From Cobetia sp. cqz5-12 (GTDB lineage Bacteria > Pseudomonadota > Gammaproteobacteria > Pseudomonadales > Halomonadaceae), in the NCBI RefSeq assembly GCF_016495405.1, contig NZ_CP044522.1:1302001-1366000 (forward strand): a stretch of 64,000 nucleotides of DNA, read 5' to 3'. Shown piece after piece: positions 18,195 through 26,490 of the stretch. Position 1 is the first letter of the stretch; the number at the start of each line of letters is the position of its first letter. A model generated the notes under the pieces. It saw nothing but the letters and a program-made list of their open reading frames with translations, searched no databases and was not told where the DNA came from. Made by a program: the position numbers and the translations under genes.

Positions 18195-19871
18195 ATGGCC
18201 AAGGTGTTGGGCAGCGTGTGGGCGTTGTTGCTGGGTATCGTGCTGATCATGCTCGGCAATGGCATGCACTTCACGCTGATCGGTCTGCGCGGCGGCATCG
18301 AGGGCTTCTCCTCGGCGGAGCTGGCGATCGTCACCTCAGGCTACTTCGTGGGCTTTCTCTCCGGTGCGCGCTATACACCGGTGCTGATCCAGCGGGTCGG
18401 GCATGTACGGGTGTTCGCGGCGCTGGGCAGCTTCATCTCGGCGGCCTTGATCGCCTTGCCACTGCTGACCGAGCCCTGGGCCTGGACCCTGCTGCGCTTG
18501 CTGATCGGCTTCTGCATGTCGGGCATCTATGTCACGGCGGAAAGCTGGCTGAATGCGGCTGCCAGCAACGAGACGCGCGGCAAGGTGCTATCGGCCTACA
18601 TGATGGCGCAGACGCTGGGCATCATCGGTGCTCAGGGCCTGTTGACACTGGGCGATGCCGCGACGCCGGTGCTGTTCATCTGTGCCTCCATTCTGGTATC
18701 GATCTCCTTCGGGCCAATTCTGCTGTCGGCGGCCGTGGCACCGGCGGTCGAGGTGTCGCGGGCCATGTCGTTTTCGAAACTGTTCAAGGCCTCTCCGCTG
18801 GGCGCCATCGGCATCTTCCTGCTTGGCAGTGTCTATGCGACCCAGTCGGGGATGGGCGCGGTATTCGGCACCCAGGTGGGCCTGTCGGGCTCACATATCG
18901 CCCTGTTCATCGCCATGCTGTTCGCCGGTGCACTGGTGTTGCAGACCCCGATCGGCTGGCTGTCGGACCGCATGGACCGCCGCGTGCTCATCTGCGGCCT
19001 GTCCGCCGCCGGGGCAGGTTCGTGTCTGTTCGGCTGGATGGCGGGCGATGCGCTGTGGCCGTTGATCGCCTCGGCCTTCTTTGCCGGTGGCGTGACCACA
19101 CCGCTGTATGCGTTGCTGCTGGCCTTCACCAATGATTCGCTGTCGGCCGAGGAGATGCCGGGTGCCTCAGGCGGGCTGGTGTTCGCCTTCGGGCTGGGCG
19201 CCATCGTCGGGCCGCTGGCGGCAGGTGGCGCGATGGAGGTGATGGACCCCTACGCCTTCTGGCTGGTGCTGGCGACCACCTTCGTGGCCATCTCGCTGTA
19301 TGCGCTCTATCAGATCACCCAGCGCGAGATGGTGCCGGTCGAGGAGACCGACAGTTACCTCAACATCCTGCCGACGGCATCACCGATGGCGGTCGAGGTG
19401 GCGGTGGAGTGGGCGCATGAGCACGCCGAGGATGAGCAGCTGGCTGCCGAGGCAGCCGAGGCGGCGGCTCAGGAAGAAGCCTTCGAGGTCGCGCTGGAAG
19501 AAGCCTTCGAGGAGGCCCTGGAAGAGGCGCTGGAGGAGGCATTCGAGGCCAACGTCGCACCGCTGGAGGAGGCGGAGCTGGTGGCGTCGGACCACGAGTA
19601 CGTAGCAGAGCCGCTGCTCGAGGCTGACGCAGATACGGAAATCGCGTTCGAGACGGAGCGGTTATCCGAGCTGTTGCCGGAAGTGGGAATGGGTCAGGGG
19701 ACAGAGCCGGCAACAGCAACCAAGCCTTGCTCTGAGACAGGTTCTGAGACAGATTCCGGCGCTGAGACAGGCTCGGACTCGGAGTCGCATGTAGAGCGCG
19801 ATCAGGCAACGCCCTATCAGTTCGACCCCGACCATCAGCCGCCCAAGGGGCCGTGGCCCTCCATGCCCTGA
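18195..19871 (+). CDS. MFS transporter, YcaD-like, with long acidic C-terminal tail
   Basis: 558 aa. Twelve helices fill residues 1-385, with family-like stretches IGFCMSGIYVTAESWLN and GWLSDRMDRR between helices. The YcaD group is unassigned in substrate. After residue 400 a cytoplasmic tail of about 150 residues is very rich in Glu/Ala, with repeats of the type EEAFEEALEEALEEAF, then Ser/Glu-rich; the usual family length is about 380-420. The start at 18195 has GGGAG upstream; the frame stays open for 49 codons before it. Confidence 0.85.
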   Translation: MAKVLGSVWALLLGIVLIMLGNGMHFTLIGLRGGIEGFSSAELAIVTSGYFVGFLSGARYTPVLIQRVGHVRVFAALGSFISAALIALPLLTEPWAWTLLRLLIGFCMSGIYVTAESWLNAAASNETRGKVLSAYMMAQTLGIIGAQGLLTLGDAATPVLFICASILVSISFGPILLSAAVAPAVEVSRAMSFSKLFKASPLGAIGIFLLGSVYATQSGMGAVFGTQVGLSGSHIALFIAMLFAGALVLQTPIGWLSDRMDRRVLICGLSAAGAGSCLFGWMAGDALWPLIASAFFAGGVTTPLYALLLAFTNDSLSAEEMPGASGGLVFAFGLGAIVGPLAAGGAMEVMDPYAFWLVLATTFVAISLYALYQITQREMVPVEETDSYLNILPTASPMAVEVAVEWAHEHAEDEQLAAEAAEAAAQEEAFEVALEEAFEEALEEALEEAFEANVAPLEEAELVASDHEYVAEPLLEADADTEIAFETERLSELLPEVGMGQGTEPATATKPCSETGSETDSGAETGSDSESHVERDQATPYQFDPDHQPPKGPWPSMP

Positions 19872-19900
19872 GGTCTGTGGGGAAAGCCAGTCAGTCGCGA

Positions 19901-19933
19901 AGACGCCACCCCGGATAACGGGGTGGCGTCTTG
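19901..19933. terminator. Terminator between convergent MFS and Bug genes
   Basis: Perfect inverted repeat AAGACGCCACCCC / GGGGTGGCGTCTT, 30 bp after the MFS stop. Confidence 0.85.
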
Positions 19934-20006
19934 CTTTCGGCAGTCGTGAGCTCTGCCAGGCGAGTGCGTACTGGCTCTCAGTGCCCTGGGGCTGTGCCTC
20001 AATGCC

Positions 20007-21074
20007 TTATTGCAGGCCCAGCTCCTGCGACAGCTGCTCCACATCGCTGACCTGCTGGGTGATGAAGCGATCCAACGCCTTGCCGGACTTGTGGAACGGC
20101 ATCAGGCCGTTGTCCTGCATCACCTGCTGCCACTCGGGCGCCTCGGCCATGCGGTTGAGGGTCTGCTCCCACCAGTCGAAGGCGGCATCCGATGCGCCGC
20201 CCGGCAGGTAGAAGCCGCGCCAGTTGGGTGCGACCACATCGATCCCCTGCTCACGCGCGGTGGGAATGTCGCTGTACTGGCCGGGCAGACGCTCTTCACT
20301 GAACACTGCCAGCAGGCGCAGATGGCCGGATTCGACGAAGCCGCGGGCCTCGGTCATGTCGCCGGTGAAGGCCTCCAGGTGGCCACCCATCACCTGGGTG
20401 ATGGCGACGGAGCCTGAGTCGTAGGCGAGGTACGGCAGGGCGCGCAGATTGTCGATGCCCGCTTCACGCGCCGCCATCAGCACCTTGAGGTGATCGAAGC
20501 CACCCGCGACATCGCCACCGGCGAAGCGCACCGCCTTGGGGTCTTCCTGCATGGCGGCCAGCAGCTCGTTCAGCGAGTGATAGGGCGAGTCCTCGGCCAC
20601 GGCAATCACGCCGTAGTCGGCGCCGAGGGTCATCAGCCAACGTACGTCGTCGACCTTGCCGTCCTGATAGGCATGCTGGCCCAGGCGGGTGGTGGTCGCA
20701 CTCGAGGCAGCGACGATGACCTGCTCATCGTCATGGCGCTTGGACTTCACATGTGCGAAGGCGACGCCACCGCTGGCACCGGGCACGTTCAGCGTCTGCA
20801 TGCCGGCGGGAATGAGGTTCTGCTCATCCAGCAGACGGGCCACGCTGCGACAGGTGAAATCCCAGCCACCGCCGGGCTTGGCGGGTGCGATGCACTCCGT
20901 CTTGCCCTGCGGGGCGAAGTCGGTCTGTTCGTTCTGCACCTCTTGGGCGGCGTTGGCGCTCAAGGGCGCCAGCAGGCCAATGCTGAGCAGCAGGGCAGCG
21001 GGCAAGGCGCCAGTACGCTGTCGAGATTGCTTGCGGCGTGAGAAGGGGGGGCGGGCTGAGGATGTAGCGTGCAT
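20007..21074 (-). CDS. Orphan Bug-family (TctC-like) periplasmic binding protein
   Basis: 355 aa with a long basic N-region and signal peptide ending near SANA. It shares the Bug motifs of the tctC product (IAPAKPGGGWDFTCRSVARLL; APNWRGFYLPGG) and much of its middle, so the two are clear paralogues. No permease genes adjoin it. It may feed the TctAB permease encoded 4 kb away or act in sensing. Ligand is unknown. Confidence 0.88.
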   Translation of the reverse strand: MHATSSARPPFSRRKQSRQRTGALPAALLLSIGLLAPLSANAAQEVQNEQTDFAPQGKTECIAPAKPGGGWDFTCRSVARLLDEQNLIPAGMQTLNVPGASGGVAFAHVKSKRHDDEQVIVAASSATTTRLGQHAYQDGKVDDVRWLMTLGADYGVIAVAEDSPYHSLNELLAAMQEDPKAVRFAGGDVAGGFDHLKVLMAAREAGIDNLRALPYLAYDSGSVAITQVMGGHLEAFTGDMTEARGFVESGHLRLLAVFSEERLPGQYSDIPTAREQGIDVVAPNWRGFYLPGGASDAAFDWWEQTLNRMAEAPEWQQVMQDNGLMPFHKSGKALDRFITQQVSDVEQLSQELGLQ

Positions 21075-21185
21075 GGCAGTCGTGTCCTTGGTGTTCAGCG
21101 TCGATCGTTATGGTTATGTCAGTCAGCGCGGCATGGCGCTTGGCGTTGCTGGCTGTCGCACGCTCATGACTGTTGTGGTGAACCT

Positions 21186-21240
21186 GTGTCATGGCCTTGT
21201 GTCATGGCCTTGTGTCATGGCCTTGTGTCATGGCCTTGTG
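21186..21240. repeat. Perfect 13-bp tandem repeat, four copies
   Basis: GTGTCATGGCCTT repeated at 21186, 21199, 21212 and 21225 without mismatch, then a partial fifth unit. It lies in the 374-bp spacer between the orphan Bug gene and the deaminase gene (divergent starts). The repeat also makes an artificial N-terminal extension to the deaminase frame. Confidence 0.9.
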
Positions 21241-21448
21241 TCGTCAGCTTGCGAGAGTGCGAATGAACGAAAATAGCCTATTTTGGCGAGTCGCGGAAAG
21301 GCGCAGCAGGCAGGCAGTGCGCAGAGAAATCGCATTTCCCGCGCCGTCACTCCTCAAGGTGGTCTCGGGATTGCTAGAATTGCGCCATCAGGCTGTGGTG
21401 AGCGCTCCGCGATCTTCCAGCCGCCGCCTTTCATTGAGGAGACGGGCC

Positions 21449-22489
21449 ATGACCCTTACCCCGCGCATGCACGACTTTCTCGCCCGCCTGCCCAAGGTGG
21501 AGCTGCACCTGCACATCGAGGGCTCGCTGACGCCGGCCTTGATGTTCGAGCTGGCGGCGGAGCAGGGCATCACATTGCCCTACGCCACCCTGGAGGAGGT
21601 CGAGGCGGCCTATGACTTCGCGGACCTGCCCGCCTTCCTCGCGCTCTATTACCAGGGCATGGGCGTCTTGAATGACGAGTCACATTTCTACCGCCTGGCG
21701 CAGGACTACTTCCGCCGTGCGAGCGCCGATGGCGTCAAGCATCTGGAGCTGTTCTTCGATCCGCAGGCGCATCTGGCGCGTGGCGTGAGTCTGGAAACCC
21801 AGTTCGCGGGGCTGGAGCGCGCCTGTCGTGAGGCGGTGAAGGAATTCGACATCACCTCGGCCCTGGTGCCGAGCTTCCTGCGCTGTCATTCCGCGGAATC
21901 TGCTCGCGAGCTGTTCGAGGCGCTGATTCCCTTCGAGTCGCGCTTCGTGGGCGTCGGCCTGGACAGCGCCGAGATCGGCAATCCGCCGGAGAAATTCACT
22001 GAGGTCTTCACGCTTGCAGGAGAGCGTGGCTGGCACCGTGTCGCGCACGCAGGCGAAGAGGGGCCGGCTGCGTACATTCGCACGGCGCTTGAGGTGCTGG
22101 GCGTGGAGCGTATCGACCACGGTGTGCGCTGCCTGGAAGATGCCGCCCTGGTCGCGGAGCTGGCTGAGCGGCGTATCCCGCTGACGGTGTGCCCGCTCTC
22201 CAATGTCGCGCTCAAGGTGGTGGAGCGCATGGACGACCACCCGCTGCCGAAGCTGATCGAGGCGGGCCTCAACATCACTCTCAACTCGGATGACCCTGCC
22301 TATTTCGGCGGCGGCATGCTCGACAACTTCATCGCCGTGCAGCAGGCGCTGGATCTCAGCGAGAGGCAGTGGCTCACCCTGTGCCGCAACGCCATCGACG
22401 CCGCCTTCCCGCAGCGCGCCGAAGGCCTCGGCATGAGTGACGCCCGCCGTGGCGTGCTGCTGGCGCAACTCGATAGCTGCGCAGCCTGA
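21449..22489 (+). CDS. Adenine/adenosine deaminase family protein
   Basis: 346 aa. Metal-dependent amidohydrolase with LPKVELHLHIEGSL (first His-X-His metal ligands), VAHAGEEGP, RIDHGVR and NSDDPAYFGG. It deaminates a purine for salvage; LHLHIEGSLTP and DPAYFGG resemble the adenine deaminase subgroup seen in pseudomonads more than classical adenosine deaminase. The start at 21449 has GAGGAG 8 nt upstream; the frame is open further up only because of the 13-bp repeat. Confidence 0.9.
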   Translation: MTLTPRMHDFLARLPKVELHLHIEGSLTPALMFELAAEQGITLPYATLEEVEAAYDFADLPAFLALYYQGMGVLNDESHFYRLAQDYFRRASADGVKHLELFFDPQAHLARGVSLETQFAGLERACREAVKEFDITSALVPSFLRCHSAESARELFEALIPFESRFVGVGLDSAEIGNPPEKFTEVFTLAGERGWHRVAHAGEEGPAAYIRTALEVLGVERIDHGVRCLEDAALVAELAERRIPLTVCPLSNVALKVVERMDDHPLPKLIEAGLNITLNSDDPAYFGGGMLDNFIAVQQALDLSERQWLTLCRNAIDAAFPQRAEGLGMSDARRGVLLAQLDSCAA

Positions 22490-22646
22490 GAATTATCACT
22501 GGCGCTTGAATACTGAATGCAATCAACGGCTTGGCCCGCAACATCGCCTGCGCGACGCGCCTTGTGGCAACCGCTCCATCAGATGTTGCTTGACCGCGCT
22601 AAGTCGTTGAGTACAATGCAGTTCTGCGTGCGCAATGCACCGCCCT

Positions 22647-22720
22647 GCGGGTGTAGCTCAATGGTAGAGCAGAAGCTTCCCAAGCTTAAGACGAGGGTTC
22701 GATTCCCTTCACCCGCTCCA
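22647..22720 (+). tRNA. tRNA-Gly (anticodon CCC)
   Basis: 74 nt with acceptor stem GCGGGTG / CACCCGC, D-arm TAGCTCAATGGTAGAGC, anticodon loop TTCCCAA and T-loop GGTTCGATTCC; CCA is encoded. It resembles E. coli glyU. The prophage joins at its 3' end and leaves the gene whole. Confidence 0.95.
22704..22720 (+). other. attL core
   Basis: 17-bp TCCCTTCACCCGCTCCA within the 3' end of tRNA-Gly; the identical copy is at 62306. One mismatch and two further matching bases extend it to 20 bp on the left. Confidence 0.92.
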
Positions 22721-22753
22721 ATAGGGCATTTCCTGATGTTCTAAATTGATTCT

Positions 22754-22795
22754 AACCTCCTGATTTTGCTATCAAATAGCAGTCGGGAGGTTTTT
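22754..22795 (+). terminator. Prophage-supplied terminator after tRNA-Gly
   Basis: AACCTCC / GGAGGTT with an inner TGCTAT/ATAGCA stem and TTTTT. It replaces the host tRNA terminator, now at 62331. Confidence 0.75.
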
Positions 22796-22833
22796 CGTTG
22801 TGCGTCCATATATCCCTGTAGGTCGATCATTCC

Positions 22834-22871
22834 TGTATGTTGTCGTGTATGTTGTTTGAGAAACATACACG
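22834..22871. promoter_or_regulatory. Repeats upstream of the integrase (possible arm or operator sites)
   Basis: TGTATGTTGT occurs twice (22834, 22846), and CGTGTATGTT / AACATACACG forms a 10-bp inverted repeat with an 8-nt loop (22844-22871), ending 15 bp before the integrase ATG. Its place between attL and the integrase fits integrase arm sites, an excisionase site, or an operator. Confidence 0.5.
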
Positions 22872-22885
22872 AGGCCCCCTCCGAC

Positions 22886-24115
22886 ATGAAACGCACCGCC
22901 ATCAAGCGCCGCCCTTTGGCCGATTCCGTGCTTGCCAATCTTGAGCCTGAGCAACGCATCTATCGCGAGAGCTATGGTGTGGACCGCCTGTATTTCGTGG
23001 TGTTACCTAGCGGCACCAAGCGATGGGAAATCAGGTACAAGCGTCCCTCAGATGGCAAGTGGGCGTGGGTTGGCGCTGGTAGCTATCCCAAGATTTCTGC
23101 CAAGCGTGCACGAGCCAAAGCGTTGGAGGTCGCCGCCATGGTGGACGAGGGGATTGACCCTATTCATGGTGAGCAGCAGCAACAAGGCATCTCATTCCGT
23201 GAGGCATCGAAAGCCTGGTTCGAGCACAAGAAGGTCCAGGGGAGAGCAGCCAAGACGCTCACGGGCATGCAGCTCTGGATGAAGAATGATGCTCTCCCAA
23301 TGCTGGGTGACATGCCTCTGACGGATGTGGGGCGCAAGGAGTGTGCTCAGCTGCAAAAGCAAATTGAGGATCGCAAGGCGCACAACACAGCGGAAAAGAG
23401 TCGAGTATGGCTGAAGCAGATATTCGACTATTCCATTGCAAGTGGCTGGGCAGACAGCAACCCCGCGACCAATCTTGTGGCCATAGCGGCGCCGACGCCT
23501 GTAGCAGACCGCTACCCGCACCTTATGGAATCCGAGCTGCCGGACTTCCTGGCCAAGCTGAGTCTTAGCACGAGTTCGCTGCATGTGCGTACAGCTGCCC
23601 GGGTTGTGATGCTGACTGCATCACGACCCGGGATGGTTCGAATGGCAGAGTGGCAGGAGCTCGACCTCGAGGAGGCTATCTGGAGTGTCCCTGCTGAGAA
23701 AATGAAGACCAGGCGGCCTCATCGTGTGCCACTTTCCAAACAGGTGGTTCAGCTTTTGAAGGATCTCAAGCCCGTGACCGGACGGTCGAGGTGGGTATTC
23801 CCTGGGCAAGGGGAGGCTCCGACCATCAGCGATATGAGCATCAATGGATGCTTCAAGCGTATTGGCTATGGTCGGAAGATGACAGGTCACGGCGCTAGGC
23901 ATACCGCCAAGACATTGCTGGCTGAGCATGGCTGGAGCCGAGACTGGACAGAAACTCAGTTGGCTCACAAGCGCCCAGGACTCGAGGGCGTGTATAACCA
24001 GGCTGAGTATCTGGAGGAGAGGAGGGAGATGATGCAGTGGTACGCCGACTATCTTGATGCCTTGGAAGCCGGCGATGGTAAGGTGCTGAAGAAGCTGTCA
24101 CGCAAGACTGTCTAG
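22886..24115 (+). CDS. int: Tyrosine-recombinase integrase (P4-like)
   Basis: 409 aa. An N-terminal arm-binding domain (residues 1-95, with RYKRPSDGKWAWVGAGSYP) is followed by a core-binding domain (100-200) and a catalytic domain (about 215-385). Catalytic residues seen are Arg in TASRPGM, His-X-X-Arg in GHGARHT, and Tyr in VYNQAEY. It recombines attP with the tRNA-Gly end. The frame is open 40 codons further up, but M22886 starts the conserved part. The stop shares CTAG with the opposing AlpA gene. Confidence 0.93.
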   Translation: MKRTAIKRRPLADSVLANLEPEQRIYRESYGVDRLYFVVLPSGTKRWEIRYKRPSDGKWAWVGAGSYPKISAKRARAKALEVAAMVDEGIDPIHGEQQQQGISFREASKAWFEHKKVQGRAAKTLTGMQLWMKNDALPMLGDMPLTDVGRKECAQLQKQIEDRKAHNTAEKSRVWLKQIFDYSIASGWADSNPATNLVAIAAPTPVADRYPHLMESELPDFLAKLSLSTSSLHVRTAARVVMLTASRPGMVRMAEWQELDLEEAIWSVPAEKMKTRRPHRVPLSKQVVQLLKDLKPVTGRSRWVFPGQGEAPTISDMSINGCFKRIGYGRKMTGHGARHTAKTLLAEHGWSRDWTETQLAHKRPGLEGVYNQAEYLEERREMMQWYADYLDALEAGDGKVLKKLSRKTV

Positions 24116-24348
24116 CCACGAGTTGCCATTCGCTGGGTCATCCATTGATCGATCTCGCTTTCGACCCAGCGGATCTGGCAGGTACGGAGTTCTTCCCTAC
24201 CGAGCTTGATGGGTTTCGGAAAGTCCGGATCTTCATTGCGCAGCTTGTAGAGCTTTGACCGTGACAAGCTGGTCTTTTCAATGAGCTCATTGGTAGTGAT
24301 GAAGCGGAGCTCGTGTTCGCTGTGTAGTGCTTGAGCTGTATCTGACAT
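24112..24348 (-). CDS. AlpA-like helix-turn-helix regulator (possible excisionase)
   Basis: 78 aa. Winged-helix MerR/AlpA-type fold: FITTNELIEKTSLSRSKLYKLRN, then FPKPIKLG and IRWVESEIDQWM. Such proteins activate integrase genes or act as directionality factors. It ends the leftward early operon and meets the integrase tail to tail, so early-left transcription also runs antisense into int. Confidence 0.88.
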   Translation of the reverse strand: MSDTAQALHSEHELRFITTNELIEKTSLSRSKLYKLRNEDPDFPKPIKLGREELRTCQIRWVESEIDQWMTQRMATRG

Positions 24349-24350
24349 TT

Positions 24351-24683
24351 TCAGTCTCCTTGATATCGACCTTGGCCATAGCCCATGGCCTCACGTTCTT
24401 GCTCTTCCTGTCGCGCCGCCTGGTACTGCTCCACGGCCTGACGCACGCCGGGCATCTTCATCAGCAGGGCATGTGCTTGTCGCCAGTGATCGCGGCGCCG
24501 ACTGATCATCACGATCAGGTCTTCCAGTGGCAGCGCCTCACCATCGTCAGCGGCGTACCCGGTGCCGTGGCAGTGAGCACAGGGCGAACGATGGAAGACG
24601 CCTTGGAATGTGCCGCTGCCACCACACTGCGGGCACGGGCCATGTGCTGGCGGCTCCCACGTTGATTGCGATACCTGACGCAT
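24351..24683 (-). CDS. Phage protein with DnaJ-like zinc motifs
   Basis: 110 aa. Two CxxCxGxG-type motifs (CPQCGGSG and CAHCHGTG, about residues 17-40) probably bind one zinc; a charged helical C-terminal half follows. I chose 24683 since GGAGG lies 5 nt upstream. Proteins with this paired motif occur in many phage early regions; no precise role is known to me. Confidence 0.75.
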   Translation of the reverse strand: MRQVSQSTWEPPAHGPCPQCGGSGTFQGVFHRSPCAHCHGTGYAADDGEALPLEDLIVMISRRRDHWRQAHALLMKMPGVRQAVEQYQAARQEEQEREAMGYGQGRYQGD

Positions 24684-24702
24684 CTGGCCTCCCTGTGGAC
24701 AC

Positions 24703-24723
24703 AAAAAACCACCTCATGGGTGG
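24703..24723 (-). terminator. Intrinsic terminator in the leftward operon
   Basis: Read leftward: CCACC / GGTGG with 5-nt loop and TTTTTT. It lies between the 62-aa gene and the zinc-motif gene, so the last two genes need read-through or their own promoter. Confidence 0.7.
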
Positions 24724-24773
24724 CCGTGATAGTCGAGGTCGTCGACTCTCGATATGCCTTGATTTACAAGGAG

Positions 24774-24962
24774 TTATTGCTTGTCTTCATGCTCTGGAGG
24801 GGGAGGTCGTCGACTCTTGAGAAATTCTTCCAGGTATTGAATTCGCTTCTTCTCGGCTCGATTGACCTGCCTGCCGACATCCCAGATGACGAGCGACATA
24901 AGCCCCCAGATGGCCAGCGTGATGCCTATGGCGATGAGTGCGTCAGTAATGGTGATGTTCAC
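24774..24962 (-). CDS. Small phage membrane protein
   Basis: 62 aa with one membrane helix (ITDALIAIGITLAIWGLMSLVIW) and a Lys/Glu-rich tail ending in Pro residues. The GTG start forms a GTGA overlap with the preceding gene's stop; an in-frame ATG at 24995 would overlap it more. Function unknown. Confidence 0.65.
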   Translation of the reverse strand: MNITITDALIAIGITLAIWGLMSLVIWDVGRQVNRAEKKRIQYLEEFLKSRRPPPPEHEDKQ

Positions 24963-25150
24963 TGGTTGTCGCCCTCCGCCTTCAGTCGCTCCCACTCGCG
25001 TTCCACAGCACCGCAGTCACATAGCAATCCCGGCCCTGACATGGGGTGCCACCCCGGAACAGAAGAGCAGTTGGCGTGGTGTTCTAGCTGGCATTCACGC
25101 TGGATTTTCCACGCGGTCGGAAAGTCGAGCATGTCAGTACGGGTATTCAT
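24959..25150 (-). CDS. Hypothetical phage protein
   Basis: 63 aa with HHANCSS and LLCDCGA cysteine/histidine pairs that could bind zinc. ATGA/GTGA overlaps on both sides place it in a coupled operon. No family recognised. Confidence 0.65.
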   Translation of the reverse strand: MNTRTDMLDFPTAWKIQRECQLEHHANCSSVPGWHPMSGPGLLCDCGAVEREWERLKAEGDNQ

Positions 25151-25518
25151 GCCTCGCCCTCCGCCTGCTTGCGGTATGCCTCAGCGGCGTCGCGTAGGTG
25201 GTCAAGGATCTCGTGATGATCCTCGTAGGCGTTAGCCATATCCTCCAACGCCTCAGCCTTCATGCGGGCGTCGCGGCGGGAGAGGCTGGCGACAGGCTCC
25301 CGATCCATCACTGCCCTGGCGTCACGCGAGTAGTCCCAACACATGGTGCCGTTGTGCGCCAGCTGGTGCGTAACCTGCTGCAATGCTGTCAGCTCGCGCA
25401 TGGCGTAATCCTTCCATGCCACCAATTCATCACGCTCAGCCTCCACCTTCAGCGCGGCCTCTCGAAACCGGTTCTTCTGCTCGATGGTGATCATCGGCAT
25501 GTCGCGTAGAGTGGTCAT
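25147..25518 (-). CDS. Hypothetical helical phage protein
   Basis: 123 aa, mostly alpha-helical and charged, with coiled-coil character at about 15-50 and 85-118. It overlaps both neighbours by 4 bp. No known family. Confidence 0.7.
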   Translation of the reverse strand: MTTLRDMPMITIEQKNRFREAALKVEAERDELVAWKDYAMRELTALQQVTHQLAHNGTMCWDYSRDARAVMDREPVASLSRRDARMKAEALEDMANAYEDHHEILDHLRDAAEAYRKQAEGEA

Positions 25519-25733
25519 TGCAGCATCTCCCCAATGTGTTTCATCAGCCGCTGCCGGGCCATCTCAACCTGCGACGGCGTAAGAATGTCAGCGAACATCA
25601 ATCGCGTAATGGCGTCGGCCTGGCTGTCCCACGCTTGTGATCTGCTGGGGGCGATATCCACACCCTGATCAGCCAGCTGCTGCGTGATGCTTGGGGCCAG
25701 CGCGCCCATCTGGATTTCCACTTGCTTACTCAT
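25515..25733 (-). CDS. Hypothetical phage protein
   Basis: 72 aa, with helical segments ITQQLADQGVD and LTPSQVEMARQRLMKHIGEM. The 4-bp overlap with the next gene supports translation. Unknown role. Confidence 0.7.
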   Translation of the reverse strand: MSKQVEIQMGALAPSITQQLADQGVDIAPSRSQAWDSQADAITRLMFADILTPSQVEMARQRLMKHIGEMLQ

Positions 25734-25741
25734 GCGGCCTC

Positions 25742-26356
25742 CTATTCTTCACGCTGGCGGTACTGCTTGATGCCCCAGACAATAGCGTGACAGCACCATA
25801 GGTAATGGAATTGGTAGCGGCTATCCGAATATTCCCAGAAGTCCTCTAGCAGTCCCGGCGCCTCGGGGCAGTCAAACTCGCGCACTGCCGCGATGGCCTC
25901 ATACTCATCGTTACAATTGAGCAGGTTGTCCCGTAGGTACTCTTTCACCTCTCCTGTGGTTTCAGGGTCGGGCAAAGCGTTACCTTCTAGCCATTCCTTC
26001 CATTCCTGGACAACGTTGCGATGGTGGGCTTCTGAGTCCCACTCTGTGGTGATCGCACGACTACCCTCAGGCCCTGCGCCTGCCTGGATTTTCTCCTGCC
26101 AGTAACCGGGACTGATGCCGTGCTCCCCGTCACCAAAGAACTCGAACATGTCTCGGGTGCGGGAGAAAGTGAAGGTGCCCATGTCACCGGCAATGGTCAG
26201 ATAGCCTGGCCAAGTGATCAGATCGAAGTAGCAATCACGCGTCTCGGGACGCTGAAACCTGAGGTGTCGGTATAGCCCGTTATCGTTTTGGATCTCCATG
26301 ACATGCCGAGCGATGTCGCGGGAAAAGCGTTCTGCGATCTCTTCTTCTCTGTTCAT
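25742..26356 (-). CDS. Hypothetical phage early protein
   Basis: 204 aa, acidic, Trp/Tyr-rich. The middle part (FDLITWPGYLTIAGDMGTFTFSRTRDMFEFF) resembles a protein often present in early regions of pseudomonad and Halomonas prophages, as far as I recall; no biochemical role is established. It is the first gene after the terminator at 26412. Confidence 0.75.
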   Translation of the reverse strand: MNREEEIAERFSRDIARHVMEIQNDNGLYRHLRFQRPETRDCYFDLITWPGYLTIAGDMGTFTFSRTRDMFEFFGDGEHGISPGYWQEKIQAGAGPEGSRAITTEWDSEAHHRNVVQEWKEWLEGNALPDPETTGEVKEYLRDNLLNCNDEYEAIAAVREFDCPEAPGLLEDFWEYSDSRYQFHYLWCCHAIVWGIKQYRQREE

Positions 26357-26411
26357 GTGTTATCCGTGTCGAATTGTGTCGAACAAGCACTAAAGGGGTA
26401 GAACAAGCATG

Positions 26412-26435
26412 AAAAAGCCCCCTGAAAGGAGGCTT
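26412..26435 (-). terminator. Intrinsic terminator in the leftward operon
   Basis: Read leftward: AAGCCTCC / GGGGGCTT with one mismatch, loop TTTCA and TTTTT, between the broken gene and the 204-aa gene. The stretch 26357-26490 has no other content. Confidence 0.75.
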
Positions 26436-26490
26436 GAGTAGCGTGCTTTGATATTTCTGTTAGTTATATCTGCATATCAGTGGATAGCGA

